A DNA stretch of 55,206 bases from an uncultured Bacteroides sp. (GCA_949288715.1 CASELH010000011.1:1-55206); one strand, 5' to 3'; numbered from the stretch's first letter, positions 44,601 through 52,826 are shown. The notes: generated from the letters alone by a model not told the origin. Translations and numbers: made by a program.

Positions 44601-44720
44601 CACCGAGGGATATTCGCGGACGCCCAGGTAGTTGTAGCCGATGATGCCGAATAGCAGGATGATGATGGTCAATACCGTCGACAACACCGGGCGGCGTATG
44701 CTTAGTTCGGATATGTTCAC
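41688..44720 (-). CDS. RND-family multidrug efflux permease (HAE1-type)
   Basis: 1010 aa. Twelve transmembrane segments with two large periplasmic loops. TM4 carries the proton-relay pair Asp400-Asp401 in VVLAVGLVVDDAIVMTEN. The C-terminal RPILMTSAATILGLIPLAFA segment is typical of AcrB-like HAE1 transporters. It exports hydrophobic compounds using the proton gradient, together with the adaptor at 44831 and the TolC protein at 40366. Substrate range unknown. Heptad palindrome H6 separates it from the adaptor gene. Confidence 0.94.
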   Translation of the reverse strand: MNISELSIRRPVLSTVLTIIILLFGIIGYNYLGVREYPSVDNPIISVSCSYTGANADVIENQITEPLEQNINGIPGIRSLTSVSQQGQSRITVEFELSVDLETAANDVRDKVSRAQRYLPDDCDPPTVSKADADASPILMVALQSDKRSLLELSEIADLTVKEQLQTISDVSSVSIWGEKKYSMRLWLDPTKMSGYGITPVDVKNAVDRENIELPSGSIEGNTTELTIRTLGLMHTAEEFNDLIIKEDGNRIIRFSDIGRAELGPADIKSYMKMNGVPMVGVVVIPQPGANHIQIADAVYERMERMQKDLPEDVTYSYGFDNTRFIRASISEVESTVYEAFILVIIIIFLFLRDWRVTLVPCIVIPVSLIGAFFVMYVAGFSINVLSMLAVVLAVGLVVDDAIVMTENIYVRIEQGMSPLQAGIEGSKEIFFAVISTTITLVAVFFPIVFMEGTTGRLFREFSFVVSGSVLISAFAALTFTPMLATKLLKQQAKKNWFYRKTEPFFEGLNRVYSRSLATFLKRRWIALVFTVCMFGVIGVLWTHIPAEMAPLEDRSQITINTSGAEGVSYEYIRDYTERINDVVDSIIPDAAAVTARVSSGSGNIRITLKDINERDYSQMEVAERLSQAVQKETKARSFVQQASSFGGRRSSMPVQYVLQATNIEKLQEILPKFMERVYENPTFQMADVDLKFSDPEARININRDKAGVLGVSTRDIAQTLQYGLSGQRMGYFYMNGKQYEILGEINRQQRNKPSDLVGLYIRNDNGDMVQLDNLVELVYGTAPPKLYRYNRFVSATVSTGLAEGKTIGQGLEEMDKIAADLLDDTFRTALAGDSKDYSESASSLMFAFIFAIVLIYLILAAQFESFKDPIVIMLTVPLAIAGALVFMYANDITMNVFSQIGIIMLIGLVAKNGILIVEFANQKQEHGEDKMTAIKDAALQRLRPILMTSAATILGLIPLAFASGEGANQRIAMGIAVVGGMLVSTVLTMYIVPAIYSYISTDRSKVRKL

Positions 44721-44724
44721 GTTA

Positions 44725-44837
44725 TTAGTGTTTAGGGGTTAGTGTTTAGTGATTAGCATTTCGTGCTTAGTGATGAGTGATTGTCAATTTGTGACTGAGG
44801 TATTAATCACTTATCACTAACCACTAATCGTTAATAG
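44725..44837. repeat. Heptad palindrome H6
   Basis: Eight heptads at 44725-44780 (TTAGTGT, TTAGGGG, TTAGTGT, TTAGTGA and variants), opposite five at 44803-44837 (TTAATCA, CTTATCA, CTAACCA, CTAATCG, TTAATAG). The last heptad contains the adaptor stop codon. Confidence 0.8.
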
Positions 44838-45910
44838 ATGTTGTCAATCGTAATGGGCATGCCGGTGCGCAGCTGCTGGGTTCCCGATATGATGACAGTG
44901 TCGCCTTCCGACACACCTTTCACTGCTTGTACCAGTGCCTCTGTGCGTATGCCGGCCACTATTTCCACCGGTTCGGCCTTGCCGTTCTTGTAGAGGAATA
45001 CTTTGTCTTTGCCCATCTCGGGGACAATGGCCTCGGAGGGTACGGCCAAGGCATCTTCATACTCATGCCTGCGCAGGGTGAGCGAGGCATAGCGCCCCGG
45101 CATAATGCCCGTAGGGTTAGGGTAGAGGGCGCGGATGGTGAGGGTGTGCGTGTTGAGGTCGAGGCTCGACTCGCGGGCGTAGACTTCGGCCTGGTATTTG
45201 TTGAGCGAGCCTTCCAGGGTGAAGGTGAGCATGGAGCCTTGCTTGATGTCGGCGGCATAACGCTCGGACACGGCAAATTCTACCTTCAGGGGCGATATCT
45301 TGGTCAGCTTGGCCACCACGGTGGTGGGCGATGCATAGGTGCCCACGCTGACCTGGCGTAAGCCGATAACCCCGTCGAAGGGGGCGCGCAGCTCGGTCTG
45401 CTCTATTTGTGCCCGCACCAGTTCGATGTCGGCATTCAGGGTAGCCAGTTCGGTTTTCACCTGCTCGTAGGCCTCCTTGCTCACGGCATCGCGCTTCAAC
45501 AGGGCGTCTTGGCGGAACACGCGGTCTTCGGCCAGCTTCAGTTGCGACACCAGGCGTTGCAGTTGGGCTTGCAGGGGGCGGTCGTTCACGCGCGCCAGCA
45601 GTTGGCCGCGCTTCACGTGGGTGCCCTCCTCAAAGTTTATCTCGACTATCTTGCCCGAGGTTTCAAACGAAAGGTCTACTTCCTCGTCGGGCAGCAGGGT
45701 GCCCACAAGGGGGATGTCCTCCGTCAGCACCTGCGGCTTGATGATGGTGGCATTGACGTTCAGTATTTTTTTCTGCTTCCCGCCACTATCGGCCACCTGG
45801 TCGGCGGCGGCCAGCTCTTCGTTTTCCTTGGGCAGCTGCGAGTAGATGCCTGCCCCAATCAGCCCGATGCCTATCACGGCAATAAGGCCCCATTTCACTT
45901 TTCTATTCAT
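44831..45910 (-). CDS. RND efflux periplasmic adaptor (membrane fusion protein)
   Basis: 359 aa. N-terminal membrane anchor (residues about 6-24), lipoyl/barrel-sandwich domain split around a short helical hairpin (about 70-190, with DLSFETSGKIVEINFEEGTHVKRGQLLARV), beta-barrel domain (about 200-290) and C-terminal membrane-proximal domain. It bridges the RND pump and TolC protein encoded next. No TAnnTTTG promoter is obvious upstream, and all genes from frr to tolC point the same way, so read-through from rsgA is possible. Confidence 0.92.
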   Translation of the reverse strand: MNRKVKWGLIAVIGIGLIGAGIYSQLPKENEELAAADQVADSGGKQKKILNVNATIIKPQVLTEDIPLVGTLLPDEEVDLSFETSGKIVEINFEEGTHVKRGQLLARVNDRPLQAQLQRLVSQLKLAEDRVFRQDALLKRDAVSKEAYEQVKTELATLNADIELVRAQIEQTELRAPFDGVIGLRQVSVGTYASPTTVVAKLTKISPLKVEFAVSERYAADIKQGSMLTFTLEGSLNKYQAEVYARESSLDLNTHTLTIRALYPNPTGIMPGRYASLTLRRHEYEDALAVPSEAIVPEMGKDKVFLYKNGKAEPVEIVAGIRTEALVQAVKGVSEGDTVIISGTQQLRTGMPITIDNIY

Positions 45911-45959
45911 TTGCTTGGTATTAGTAGTATAACCTGTTTATGTCTGTCATTATAATTGG

Positions 45960-46074
45960 GTAGTTGGTAGATAGTAGTTGGTAGTTAGTAGAAAGAATGT
46001 GATGGAAAAGAAAAATCAACTCTTTTGCATGGTATTTTATACTGACTACTATCTACTGACTACTATTTACTGCC
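45960..46074. repeat. Heptad palindrome H7
   Basis: Five heptads at 45960-45994 (GTAGTTG, GTAGATA, GTAGTTG, GTAGTTA, GTAGAAA), opposite five at 46040-46074 (TACTGAC, TACTATC, TACTGAC, TACTATT, TACTGCC). The unit differs from the H3/H5/H6 unit, but the 7-bp period is the same. Confidence 0.85.
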
Positions 46075-46093
46075 CCTACCGATATCCGCCTCG

Positions 46094-47026
46094 TCAGTAA
46101 GCAGCGCGGTATTTCCCCTCGTCCTTATCTTCCAGCATGCTGAGGTAGGAGGCGTAACGCGAGGCTGCGATGCGGTGCTCCTCCACGGCCTGCCTCACGG
46201 CGCAGCCCGGCTCGTGCCGATGGGTGCAGTTGCCGTAGCGGCAGCCGGCCGATGTGTGGAATATCTCGGGGAAATAGTGCCCTATCTCTTCCTCCTCCAT
46301 GTTGAAAGTGCCGAAGCCCTTGATGCCCGGCGTGTCGATGATGTAGCCCTCACCCTCGACGGGAAACATTTCGGAGAACGTAGTGGTGTGCATGCCCTTG
46401 TTGTGCACGGTGGAGATTTCCCCTGTGCGTGCGGCAGCATCGGGCAGTATGGCGTTGATTAGCGTGGACTTGCCTACACCCGAGTTTCCGGCCAGCAGTG
46501 TGATGTTGCCTTTCAGCTGCTCCTTGAGGCGGTCGATGCCTTCGCCCCGCAAGGCCGATATGCGCAGGCAGGGGTAGCCTATCTGCGTGTACAGCTGCTC
46601 CAAGGCATCAAGGTAGCGCAGGTCGTCGGTGTCGTAAGCGTCCGTTTTGTTGAACACGAGGTGCACAGGGATGCGGTAAGCCTCGGCCGAGGCCAGGAAG
46701 CGGTCAATGAAGGTGGTGGATGTCTCCGGATAGTTGACGGTGACCACCAGCATGCACTGGTCGAGGTTGGCTGCCAGTATGTGCGACTGTTTCGACAAGT
46801 TGGAGGCGCGACGGATGATGTAGTTCCGTCGGTCTTCAATCTCGGTGATGAAGGCGGTGCCCTCGCGGTTGAGGGCAATCTGCACACGGTCGCCCACGGC
46901 CACGGGGTTGGTGCTGCGTATGCCTTTCAGGCGGAAGTTGCCTTTCACCTTGCACTCCACACACCGGCCCTCGTCGGTCTTCACCAAGTACCAGCTACCT
47001 GTATTTTTTATTACCAGCCCCCTCAT
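46094..47026 (-). CDS. rsgA: Small ribosomal subunit biogenesis GTPase RsgA
   Basis: 310 aa. N-terminal OB fold (residues about 1-70) and circularly permuted GTPase: G4 NKTD (126-129) comes before G1 GNSGVGKS (180-187) and G3 DTPG (231-234). A zinc site is formed by Cys262, Cys267, His269 and Cys275. RsgA checks late 30S assembly. It is downstream of frr on the same strand, with heptad palindrome H8 between them. Confidence 0.96.
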   Translation of the reverse strand: MRGLVIKNTGSWYLVKTDEGRCVECKVKGNFRLKGIRSTNPVAVGDRVQIALNREGTAFITEIEDRRNYIIRRASNLSKQSHILAANLDQCMLVVTVNYPETSTTFIDRFLASAEAYRIPVHLVFNKTDAYDTDDLRYLDALEQLYTQIGYPCLRISALRGEGIDRLKEQLKGNITLLAGNSGVGKSTLINAILPDAAARTGEISTVHNKGMHTTTFSEMFPVEGEGYIIDTPGIKGFGTFNMEEEEIGHYFPEIFHTSAGCRYGNCTHRHEPGCAVRQAVEEHRIAASRYASYLSMLEDKDEGKYRAAY

Positions 47027-47029
47027 GGA

Positions 47030-47126
47030 AATTGAGAATTGAGAATTGAGAATTGAAAAATAGCGGGTCTGAATTTTCTCCCCTCTTCTTGTTCAATTCT
47101 CAATTCTCAATTTTTAATTTTCAATT
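47030..47126. repeat. Heptad palindrome H8
   Basis: Four heptads at 47030-47057 (AATTGAG three times, AATTGAA), opposite five at 47092-47126 (TTCAATT, CTCAATT, CTCAATT, TTTAATT, TTCAATT). It abuts the frr stop codon on one side and the rsgA start on the other. Confidence 0.85.
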
Positions 47127-47686
47127 TACACCGTCATTATCTCTTTCTCCTTGGCAGCCAGCATGTCATCAATCTGCTTGATGTACTTGTCGTGGGTCTT
47201 TTGCAGCTTTTCCTCGCCGCCCTTCTGGGCGTCTTCGGCCAAGCCTTCCTTCACGGCTTTCTTCAGCGCGTCTATGGCATCGCGGCGGGCGTTGCGTATG
47301 CTCACCTTGGCCGTCTCGCCCTCGGCCTTGCACTGCTTGGCCAGCTGGCGGCGGCGCTCCTCGGTGAGGGGCGGGATGCCGATGCGGATGATTTCGCCGT
47401 TGTTCTCCGGCATAATGCCCAGCGATGAGTCTATGATGGCTTTTTCAATGACGCGGAACATGTTCTTGTCCCATGGCTTGATGGCGATGCTGCGGGCGTC
47501 GGGGGTGGTGACAGCAGCCACGTTGTTGATGGGCACCATCGAGCCGTACGAGTCTACGCGGATGCCGTCCAGCAGGCGCACGTCGGCCTTGCCGGCGCGT
47601 ATGTGTGCCAAGGCCTCGTCGAGGTACATGGCGGCCATGTCCATTTTTTCTTGAGCTTCTGCTAAGATGTCTTTTACGTCTTTCAT
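47126..47686 (-). CDS. frr: Ribosome recycling factor
   Basis: 186 aa, full length. The three-helix-bundle domain and the family motifs VRLLDGIRVDSYGSMVPINNVA and IRIGIPPLTEERRRQL are present. It separates ribosomes from mRNA after termination together with EF-G. It has its own promoter, divergent from the transporter at 47848, and leads a co-directional run frr-rsgA-efflux genes. Confidence 0.97.
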   Translation of the reverse strand: MKDVKDILAEAQEKMDMAAMYLDEALAHIRAGKADVRLLDGIRVDSYGSMVPINNVAAVTTPDARSIAIKPWDKNMFRVIEKAIIDSSLGIMPENNGEIIRIGIPPLTEERRRQLAKQCKAEGETAKVSIRNARRDAIDALKKAVKEGLAEDAQKGGEEKLQKTHDKYIKQIDDMLAAKEKEIMTV

Positions 47687-47730
47687 ATTGTTTTTCTGTT
47701 AAAAGTTTCTGTCAGGTGATGATTGGTGAG

Positions 47731-47761
47731 CAAATGTAGGGCATTTTTTGCATACGTGCAA
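47731..47761 (-). promoter_or_regulatory. Promoter of frr
   Basis: On the minus strand TTG (47761-47759), 20 bp, TACATTTG (47738-47731), 45 nt before the start. Confidence 0.6.
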
Positions 47762-47784
47762 CATTGCGTTTGTTTTTTTGATTC

Positions 47785-47816
47785 TTTGGCTACTTGAGGC
47801 TTTTCTCTTATCTTTG
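47785..47816 (+). promoter_or_regulatory. Promoter of the YidE-like transporter
   Basis: TTTG at 47785-47788, 20 bp, TATCTTTG at 47809-47816. This is 31 nt before the chosen start at 47848 and argues against the upstream in-frame start at 47794, which lies within the promoter. Confidence 0.65.
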
Positions 47817-47847
47817 TCCGCTGAACATTTTAAGGATTGTTACGATT

Positions 47848-49446
47848 ATGCTTACCGATTTGTTAAATTCTTCCTATTTCGCCCTGTTCCTCATTGTGGC
47901 TTTGGGCTTCATGCTGGGGCGGATAAAAATCAAGGGACTGTCGCTCGACGTTTCGGCGGTGATATTCATTGCGTTGCTTTTCGGGCATTTTGGTGTGGTC
48001 ATTCCCAAGGAATTGGGCAACTTTGGCCTCGTGTTGTTCATCTTCACCATTGGCATCCAGGCGGGGCCTGGCTTTTTCGACTCGTTTCGCAGCAAGGGCA
48101 AGACGCTCATTCTGCTCACGCTGCTCATTGTGGGCTCGGCCGCGCTCACGGCGGTGGGGCTGAAGTATGCCTGCGGCATCGATACGCCCAGCATCGTGGG
48201 CCTGGTAGCGGGCGCGCTCACCAGTACGCCCGGCCTGGCAGTGGCCATCGACAGTACTCAGTCGCCCTTGGCCTCCATAGCCTACGGCATCGCCTACCCG
48301 TTCGGGGTGATAGGTGTCATCCTGTTTGTCAAACTGCTGCCCAAGGTGCTACATGTCGATCTGGAGCAGGAGGCGCGCCGGCTGGAGAAGGCGCGGCGGG
48401 GCGAGTATCCCGAACTGTCTACCTGCATCTTCCGGGTGGCCAATCCGGTGATTTTCGGGCGTAGCCTGGCGCAACTCAATGTGCGGGCCATGACGGGGGC
48501 GGTCATCTCGCGGCTGAAGCACGACGGGCAGATTTCCATTCCCACGGCGCAGACTGTGCTGCACGAGGGCGACTACCTGCAGGCGGTGGGCAGCGAGGAG
48601 GCCTTGAACCAGCTGGCCACGCTGGTGGGCACGCGCGAGGAAGGCGAACTGCCCTTGCAGGACACGCACGAGATAGTGTCTCTGCTGCTGACGAACAAGG
48701 ATATGATAAACAAGCAGCTTGGCGACCTGAACCTGATGCGCAACTTCAATTGCACCGTCACCCGCGTGCGGCGCAGCGGCATCGACCTCTCCCCTTCGCC
48801 GGAGCTGGCCTTGAAGTTTGGCGACAAGCTGATGGTGGTGGGCGAAAAGGAGGGGCTCAAGAGCCTGGCCCGCCTGCTGGGCAATAATGCCAAGAAGTTG
48901 TCGGACACCGATTTCTTCCCCATTGCCATGGGCATTGTGCTGGGCGTGCTGTTCGGGCAGCTGAACATCTCGTTTCCCGGCGGCTTCTCGTTTTCGCCGG
49001 GGCTCACGGGCGGCATCCTTATCGTTGCCCTGGTGCTGAGCGCCATTGGCAAGACGGGCCCCATTCTGTGGACCATGTCGGGTCCTGCCAACCACTTGCT
49101 GCGCCAGTTGGGCTTGCTGCTGTTTCTGGCCGAGGTGGGCACATCGGCGGGTCGCACGCTGGTGGCCACGTTTCAAGAGAGCGGGTGGCTGCTGTTTGGC
49201 GTGGGGGCGGCCATCACGCTGGTGCCCATGCTGGTGGCTGTGGTGGTAGGGCGGCTATGCTTCAAAATCAGTATGCTCGACCTGCTGGGCACCATCACGG
49301 GCGGCATGACCAGTACGCCCGGCCTGGCCGCTGCCGACTCCATGACGGACAGCAACATCCCCGGTGTGGCCTACGCCACGGTTTATCCCATTGCCATGGT
49401 GTTCCTCATCCTTGCCATACAGTTTATGGCTACGCTGGCCGGGTAA
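47848..49446 (+). CDS. YidE/AspT-type putative antiporter with two RCK_C domains
   Basis: 532 aa from ATG 47848 (MLTDLLNSSYFALFLIV). Two membrane modules of the AspT duplication family (residues about 5-170 and 360-530) flank two TrkA-C/RCK_C regulatory domains (about 190-345). The repeated GALTSTPGLAVAID and GGMTSTPGLAAADS motifs mark the two halves. Relatives include the AspT aspartate/alanine exchanger and YidE/YbjL; the substrate here is unknown. It ends 3 bp from the stop codon of the convergent Bcr-like gene. Confidence 0.88.
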   Translation: MLTDLLNSSYFALFLIVALGFMLGRIKIKGLSLDVSAVIFIALLFGHFGVVIPKELGNFGLVLFIFTIGIQAGPGFFDSFRSKGKTLILLTLLIVGSAALTAVGLKYACGIDTPSIVGLVAGALTSTPGLAVAIDSTQSPLASIAYGIAYPFGVIGVILFVKLLPKVLHVDLEQEARRLEKARRGEYPELSTCIFRVANPVIFGRSLAQLNVRAMTGAVISRLKHDGQISIPTAQTVLHEGDYLQAVGSEEALNQLATLVGTREEGELPLQDTHEIVSLLLTNKDMINKQLGDLNLMRNFNCTVTRVRRSGIDLSPSPELALKFGDKLMVVGEKEGLKSLARLLGNNAKKLSDTDFFPIAMGIVLGVLFGQLNISFPGGFSFSPGLTGGILIVALVLSAIGKTGPILWTMSGPANHLLRQLGLLLFLAEVGTSAGRTLVATFQESGWLLFGVGAAITLVPMLVAVVVGRLCFKISMLDLLGTITGGMTSTPGLAAADSMTDSNIPGVAYATVYPIAMVFLILAIQFMATLAG

Positions 49447-49449
49447 CCG

Positions 49450-50655
49450 TTATTTGTGCCCCAGCGGCAGGCCGGATGTCAGGTAGACCTTTGTCTTCCG
49501 CCTGCCCAGCGCCAGTAGCATGCACCCCAGCGAGCAGAACGCACAGGTGGCGAAGGTGACCCCGGTAGAGGTGAGTATGTCGCCAATGCCTACCAGAGGC
49601 GATACTAGTCCGCCGAAGGCAAAACCTATGGCGCCCAGCAGGGCCGAGGCGGTGCCTGCGTTGTGCCGCTGGCTCTCCATGGCCAATGCGGTGGTGGAGG
49701 TAAAGGTCATGCCCATGGTGAACAGCAATATCAGCAACAGGCCTTCGTACACCCAAAAGCTGCAACCCGAAATCAGGGCACAGCAGGCCACGAACGCCGT
49801 CAGCGTCATGCCTACGCAGCCGGCCAGCGTGCTGCTTTCCGGCCGTCGGAACTTGACGGACAAGGCGGCCGCCACGCCTATGGACACGGCATTGACGGCA
49901 AAGCACAGGCTGAAGGCAAAGGGCGAAAATCCATAGTGTTGCTGCACAATGAAGGGCGAGGAGGCGATGTAGGCAAAAAGCACGCCTTGCGCAAAGCCCA
50001 TCTGCAGGACGTAGCACACGTAGTTGCGGTCGCGCAGTGCCGTCTTGAAGCCCCGGAAGGTATCTCCCCACCCGGTGGCCAGCCGTTGTTCGCGGGGCAG
50101 GGATTCGCGGAAGCGGTAGCTGCCGGCCAGCAGCAGCGTGCCTAGCCCCAGCAGGATGCAGAAGATGCCTTGCCAGCCAATGCTCTCGGTAAACGCGCCT
50201 CCCACGATGGGGGCTGCCACGGGAGCAATGCCGTTGATGGCTCCTATCACCGCCAGCATCTTGGCCAGTTCGCGCCCGGCATATTTGTCGGTGGCAATGG
50301 AGCGGGAGATGACGATACCCCCTGCTCCGGCAATGCCCTGCACCAGGCGGAAGGCCACAAACTGCCCGATATTCTTGGCAAAGATGCAGCACAGGGTGGA
50401 GACAATGAACAGCCACATGGCCACTACCAGCGGTCGCTTCCGTCCATAGCGGTCGCTCAAGGGGCCGAAGAGCAGCTGCCCTGCGGCAAGTCCGGTCATG
50501 CTGGTGGTCAATCCCAGCTGTACCATGGATGAAGTGGTGTTGAAGTACTGTCCCATGGCGGGAAGGGTGGGCAGATACATGTCGGTGACAAAAGGCCCGA
50601 AGGCCGTCAGCATGCCCAAGAGGATGAGTAGGAAAATCTTGGAGTTTTCTTTCAT
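49450..50655 (-). CDS. Bcr/CflA-family drug:proton MFS transporter
   Basis: 401 aa with about 12 membrane segments. DMYLPTLPAMGQYF in helix 1 and GPLSDRYGRKRPLV in the loop 2-3 region (residues about 64-77) are the signatures of the Bcr/CflA branch of MFS drug exporters. It may export sulfonamide, bicyclomycin or other small molecules; the substrate is not evident. A TACTTTTG (minus strand, 50688-50681) lies 26 nt upstream of the start. Confidence 0.9.
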   Translation of the reverse strand: MKENSKIFLLILLGMLTAFGPFVTDMYLPTLPAMGQYFNTTSSMVQLGLTTSMTGLAAGQLLFGPLSDRYGRKRPLVVAMWLFIVSTLCCIFAKNIGQFVAFRLVQGIAGAGGIVISRSIATDKYAGRELAKMLAVIGAINGIAPVAAPIVGGAFTESIGWQGIFCILLGLGTLLLAGSYRFRESLPREQRLATGWGDTFRGFKTALRDRNYVCYVLQMGFAQGVLFAYIASSPFIVQQHYGFSPFAFSLCFAVNAVSIGVAAALSVKFRRPESSTLAGCVGMTLTAFVACCALISGCSFWVYEGLLLILLFTMGMTFTSTTALAMESQRHNAGTASALLGAIGFAFGGLVSPLVGIGDILTSTGVTFATCAFCSLGCMLLALGRRKTKVYLTSGLPLGHK

Positions 50656-50680
50656 TGAACGTCTTTTTAAATTTGCGCGG

Positions 50681-50688
50681 CAAAAGTA
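50681..50688 (-). promoter_or_regulatory. Promoter -7 element of the Bcr-like gene
   Basis: TACTTTTG on the minus strand fits TAnnTTTG; no clear -33 element. Confidence 0.45.
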
Positions 50689-50814
50689 CCAAACATTTGG
50701 CAGGTGCTTTGTTTATTATAGTTAAACGTGGTTATGGGTAGTGCATACAGGCTGTTGTGGCAATGCCGGAAAAGATTCTCGGGGTAGGATAGCCGTATCC
50801 CCGGGGATTATCCC

Positions 50815-50822
50815 TATTTTTG
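50815..50822 (+). promoter_or_regulatory. Promoter -7 element of aroA
   Basis: TATTTTTG, 30 nt before the aroA start, fits TAnnTTTG; the -33 region is not recognisable. Confidence 0.45.
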
Positions 50823-50851
50823 TGGCGAATTAAACAGAAAACAGTTTTCCT

Positions 50852-52099
50852 ATGCAATACTCCCTTTCCTCTCCCGCCGCTCTGCATGCCGACGTGCAGT
50901 TGCCGGCATCCAAAAGCATCAGCAACCGTGCATTGGTCCTTCACGCCTTGGCTCGTGGCAGCCGGCCTTTGCACAACTTGAGCGATTGCGATGATACCCG
51001 TGTCATGATTGCTGCTTTGCAGGATAATGCCCCGGTGGTGGACATCCTGGCGGCAGGCACGGCCATGCGTTTCCTTACGGCTTACTTCAGTGTGACGCCG
51101 GGCACGCGCATACTTACCGGCACGCAGCGCATGAAGCAGCGCCCCATCCGCATCCTGGTGGACGCGTTGCGCTCGCTGGGCGCACGGATAGACTACGCGG
51201 AGCAGGAGGGCTTCCCGCCGTTGCGCATCCTGGGGGAAAGCGGCCTGCCGGGCGGGGAGGTGGCCTTGGCCGGCAACATCAGTTCGCAGTACATCTCCGC
51301 GTTGCTCATGGTAGGGGCGGTGCTGCCCCGGGGGCTGAGGCTCCGGCTGACGGGCGATATTATCTCACGCCCTTACATCAACCTCACCCTCCGGCTGATG
51401 CAGGACTTTGGCGCGCAGGCAGAGTGGATGGCCGATGACTGCATCCAAGTCCATCCCGGCGGGTATAAAGACGTGGAGTTTACGGTGGAAAGCGATTGGA
51501 GCGCGGCATCCTATTGGTATGAGATGGTGGCCTTGGCAGGCCGGGGGGCAGAGGCCTCCTTGCATGGCCTGTTTGAGCACAGCTATCAGGGCGACAGCCG
51601 GGGGGCGGAACTTTTCGCACGCCTTGGCGTGCAGACAACCTATACGCCGCAGGGCGTGCGCCTGTGCTATGGCGGCGAGGTGGCCGAACGCCTGGAGGCC
51701 GACCTGGTGGACATCCCCGACTTGGCGCAGACCTTTGTGGTGACCTGCTGCCTGCTGGGTGTACCTTTCCGCTTCACAGGCTTGCAGAGCCTTAAAATAA
51801 AGGAAACAGACCGCATTGAGGCCCTAAAAGCCGAGCTGCGCAAGCTGGGCTACGTGGTACGCTCCGAGCACGACAGCGTGCTGCTGTGGGACGGCGAGCG
51901 TTGCCCTGCCGCCCCATCCCCCCTCATTCACACCTACGAAGACCACCGCATGGCCATGGCTTTTGCCCCGGCCTGCCTGCGGGTGCCCGGTCTGCGCATA
52001 GCCGAGCCGCAGGTGGTGTCCAAGTCCTATCCCGCCTACTGGCAGCACCTGCAAGCAGCAGGCTTTGTATGTAGCGACGTGGCGTGCCGCGTCTCCTGA
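50852..52099 (+). CDS. aroA: 3-phosphoshikimate 1-carboxyvinyltransferase (EPSP synthase)
   Basis: 415 aa. Substrate-binding LPASKSISNRALVL with Lys21/Ser22, AGTAMRF (the usual NAGTA motif with Ala in place of Asn), the KETDRIEALKAEL segment and the C-terminal YEDHRMAMAFAP are all present. It joins shikimate 3-phosphate and phosphoenolpyruvate in the shikimate pathway to aromatic amino acids. The protein is a little shorter than the E. coli enzyme (427 aa), as usual for Bacteroidetes. It stands alone here, away from other aro genes. Confidence 0.95.
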   Translation: MQYSLSSPAALHADVQLPASKSISNRALVLHALARGSRPLHNLSDCDDTRVMIAALQDNAPVVDILAAGTAMRFLTAYFSVTPGTRILTGTQRMKQRPIRILVDALRSLGARIDYAEQEGFPPLRILGESGLPGGEVALAGNISSQYISALLMVGAVLPRGLRLRLTGDIISRPYINLTLRLMQDFGAQAEWMADDCIQVHPGGYKDVEFTVESDWSAASYWYEMVALAGRGAEASLHGLFEHSYQGDSRGAELFARLGVQTTYTPQGVRLCYGGEVAERLEADLVDIPDLAQTFVVTCCLLGVPFRFTGLQSLKIKETDRIEALKAELRKLGYVVRSEHDSVLLWDGERCPAAPSPLIHTYEDHRMAMAFAPACLRVPGLRIAEPQVVSKSYPAYWQHLQAAGFVCSDVACRVS

Positions 52100-52158
52100 C
52101 TATTAGCCATTTGGCATGCATGAATAAGAGGTTATCACAACCTTCTTAATATCTTCTT

Positions 52159-52231
52159 TTAGGCGCGGATTACGCGGATTTCACGGATTAAGGTTCTTGT
52201 ATCCGTGTTGTTCCGCGTAATCCGCGCCTAA
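52159..52231. repeat. Palindrome after aroA
   Basis: The left arm 52159-52188 begins TTAGGCGCGGATTACGCGGA and pairs with 52201-52231 (ending TCCGCGTAATCCGCGCCTAA) with few mismatches. The arms contain GGATT repeated every 9-10 bp. It may serve as the aroA terminator. Confidence 0.75.
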
Positions 52232-52359
52232 TTATTATAATATTCTGAAACCATTCATGTGCTTTTAATATGCCCTCATATAGCGCAGTCGTTTCGATGA
52301 GTAAATCTTGACAATATGTCCTAACCTAAGGGTGTATTCCTCCCATTCTCCGCCGTATC

Positions 52360-52455
52360 TTGTCCGTATTTCCTACGGTCCACCTCCGATCCTATACGCC
52401 GAGGCACGATAGGACTTGGTAAGGAGTTGGTAAGGAGAAGAATCGGAGGTGGTAC
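52360..52455. repeat. 11-bp-period palindromic repeat, second copy
   Basis: TTGTCCGTATTTCCTACG at 52360-52377, then the left arm. Four 11-bp units at 52412-52455 (GGACTTGGTAA, GGAGTTGGTAA, GGAGAAGAATC, GGAGGTGGTAC) complement the left arm. Related to 23416-23522. Confidence 0.6.
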
Positions 52456-52645
52456 GTAGTTGATGTATGGATGGTATTGTAATGTATTGATTTAGAAATG
52501 GATAGCAGAATTTCTCAGGGCTGTTTTTGTAAGGAAAAGTGGATAATCAAGATTTTTCATGTAAATATTTATATATTCCGATGTGTGGAATGCGGGACTT
52601 TTTAATATGTTTACATTATTCGGACAGTGAAACTGTCCAACTATG

Positions 52646-52826
52646 CTTAACCGCTGTGTGCCGCGCAGCGGTACCTGCGGCAGGAAGCCCTCAGCAAGCG
52701 CATGGAACTCGAAGAGGTTCAACCCCTTACCGACGGAACATAGCTTGTTCGACCCCTCCGAGGTCGGGATGCTTGAGTTCACCTACATACACCGCAGGTA
52801 CTGCTGCGCGGCACACAGCGGTTAAG
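52646..52826. repeat. 35-bp near-perfect inverted repeat with 111-bp loop
   Basis: 52646-52680 (CTTAACCGCTGTGTGCCGCG and on) and 52792-52826 are inverted copies with one mismatch. Both arms, read inward, encode PLCAAQ(R/Q)YLR. The left copy continues as an open frame to a TAG near 52741 (QEALSKRMELEEVQPLTDGT). This suggests a duplicated and inverted gene fragment. Confidence 0.75.

Noticed and set aside
49430-50692. 420-codon frame overlapping the Bcr-like gene on the same strand
   Set aside because: It is a shifted frame of the same DNA, without membrane segments or family motifs, while the 401-aa frame has clear MFS signatures.
52159-52231. Palindrome after aroA as an insertion-sequence end
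   Set aside because: No transposase and no target duplication nearby. It fits the family of periodic intergenic palindromes or a terminator.
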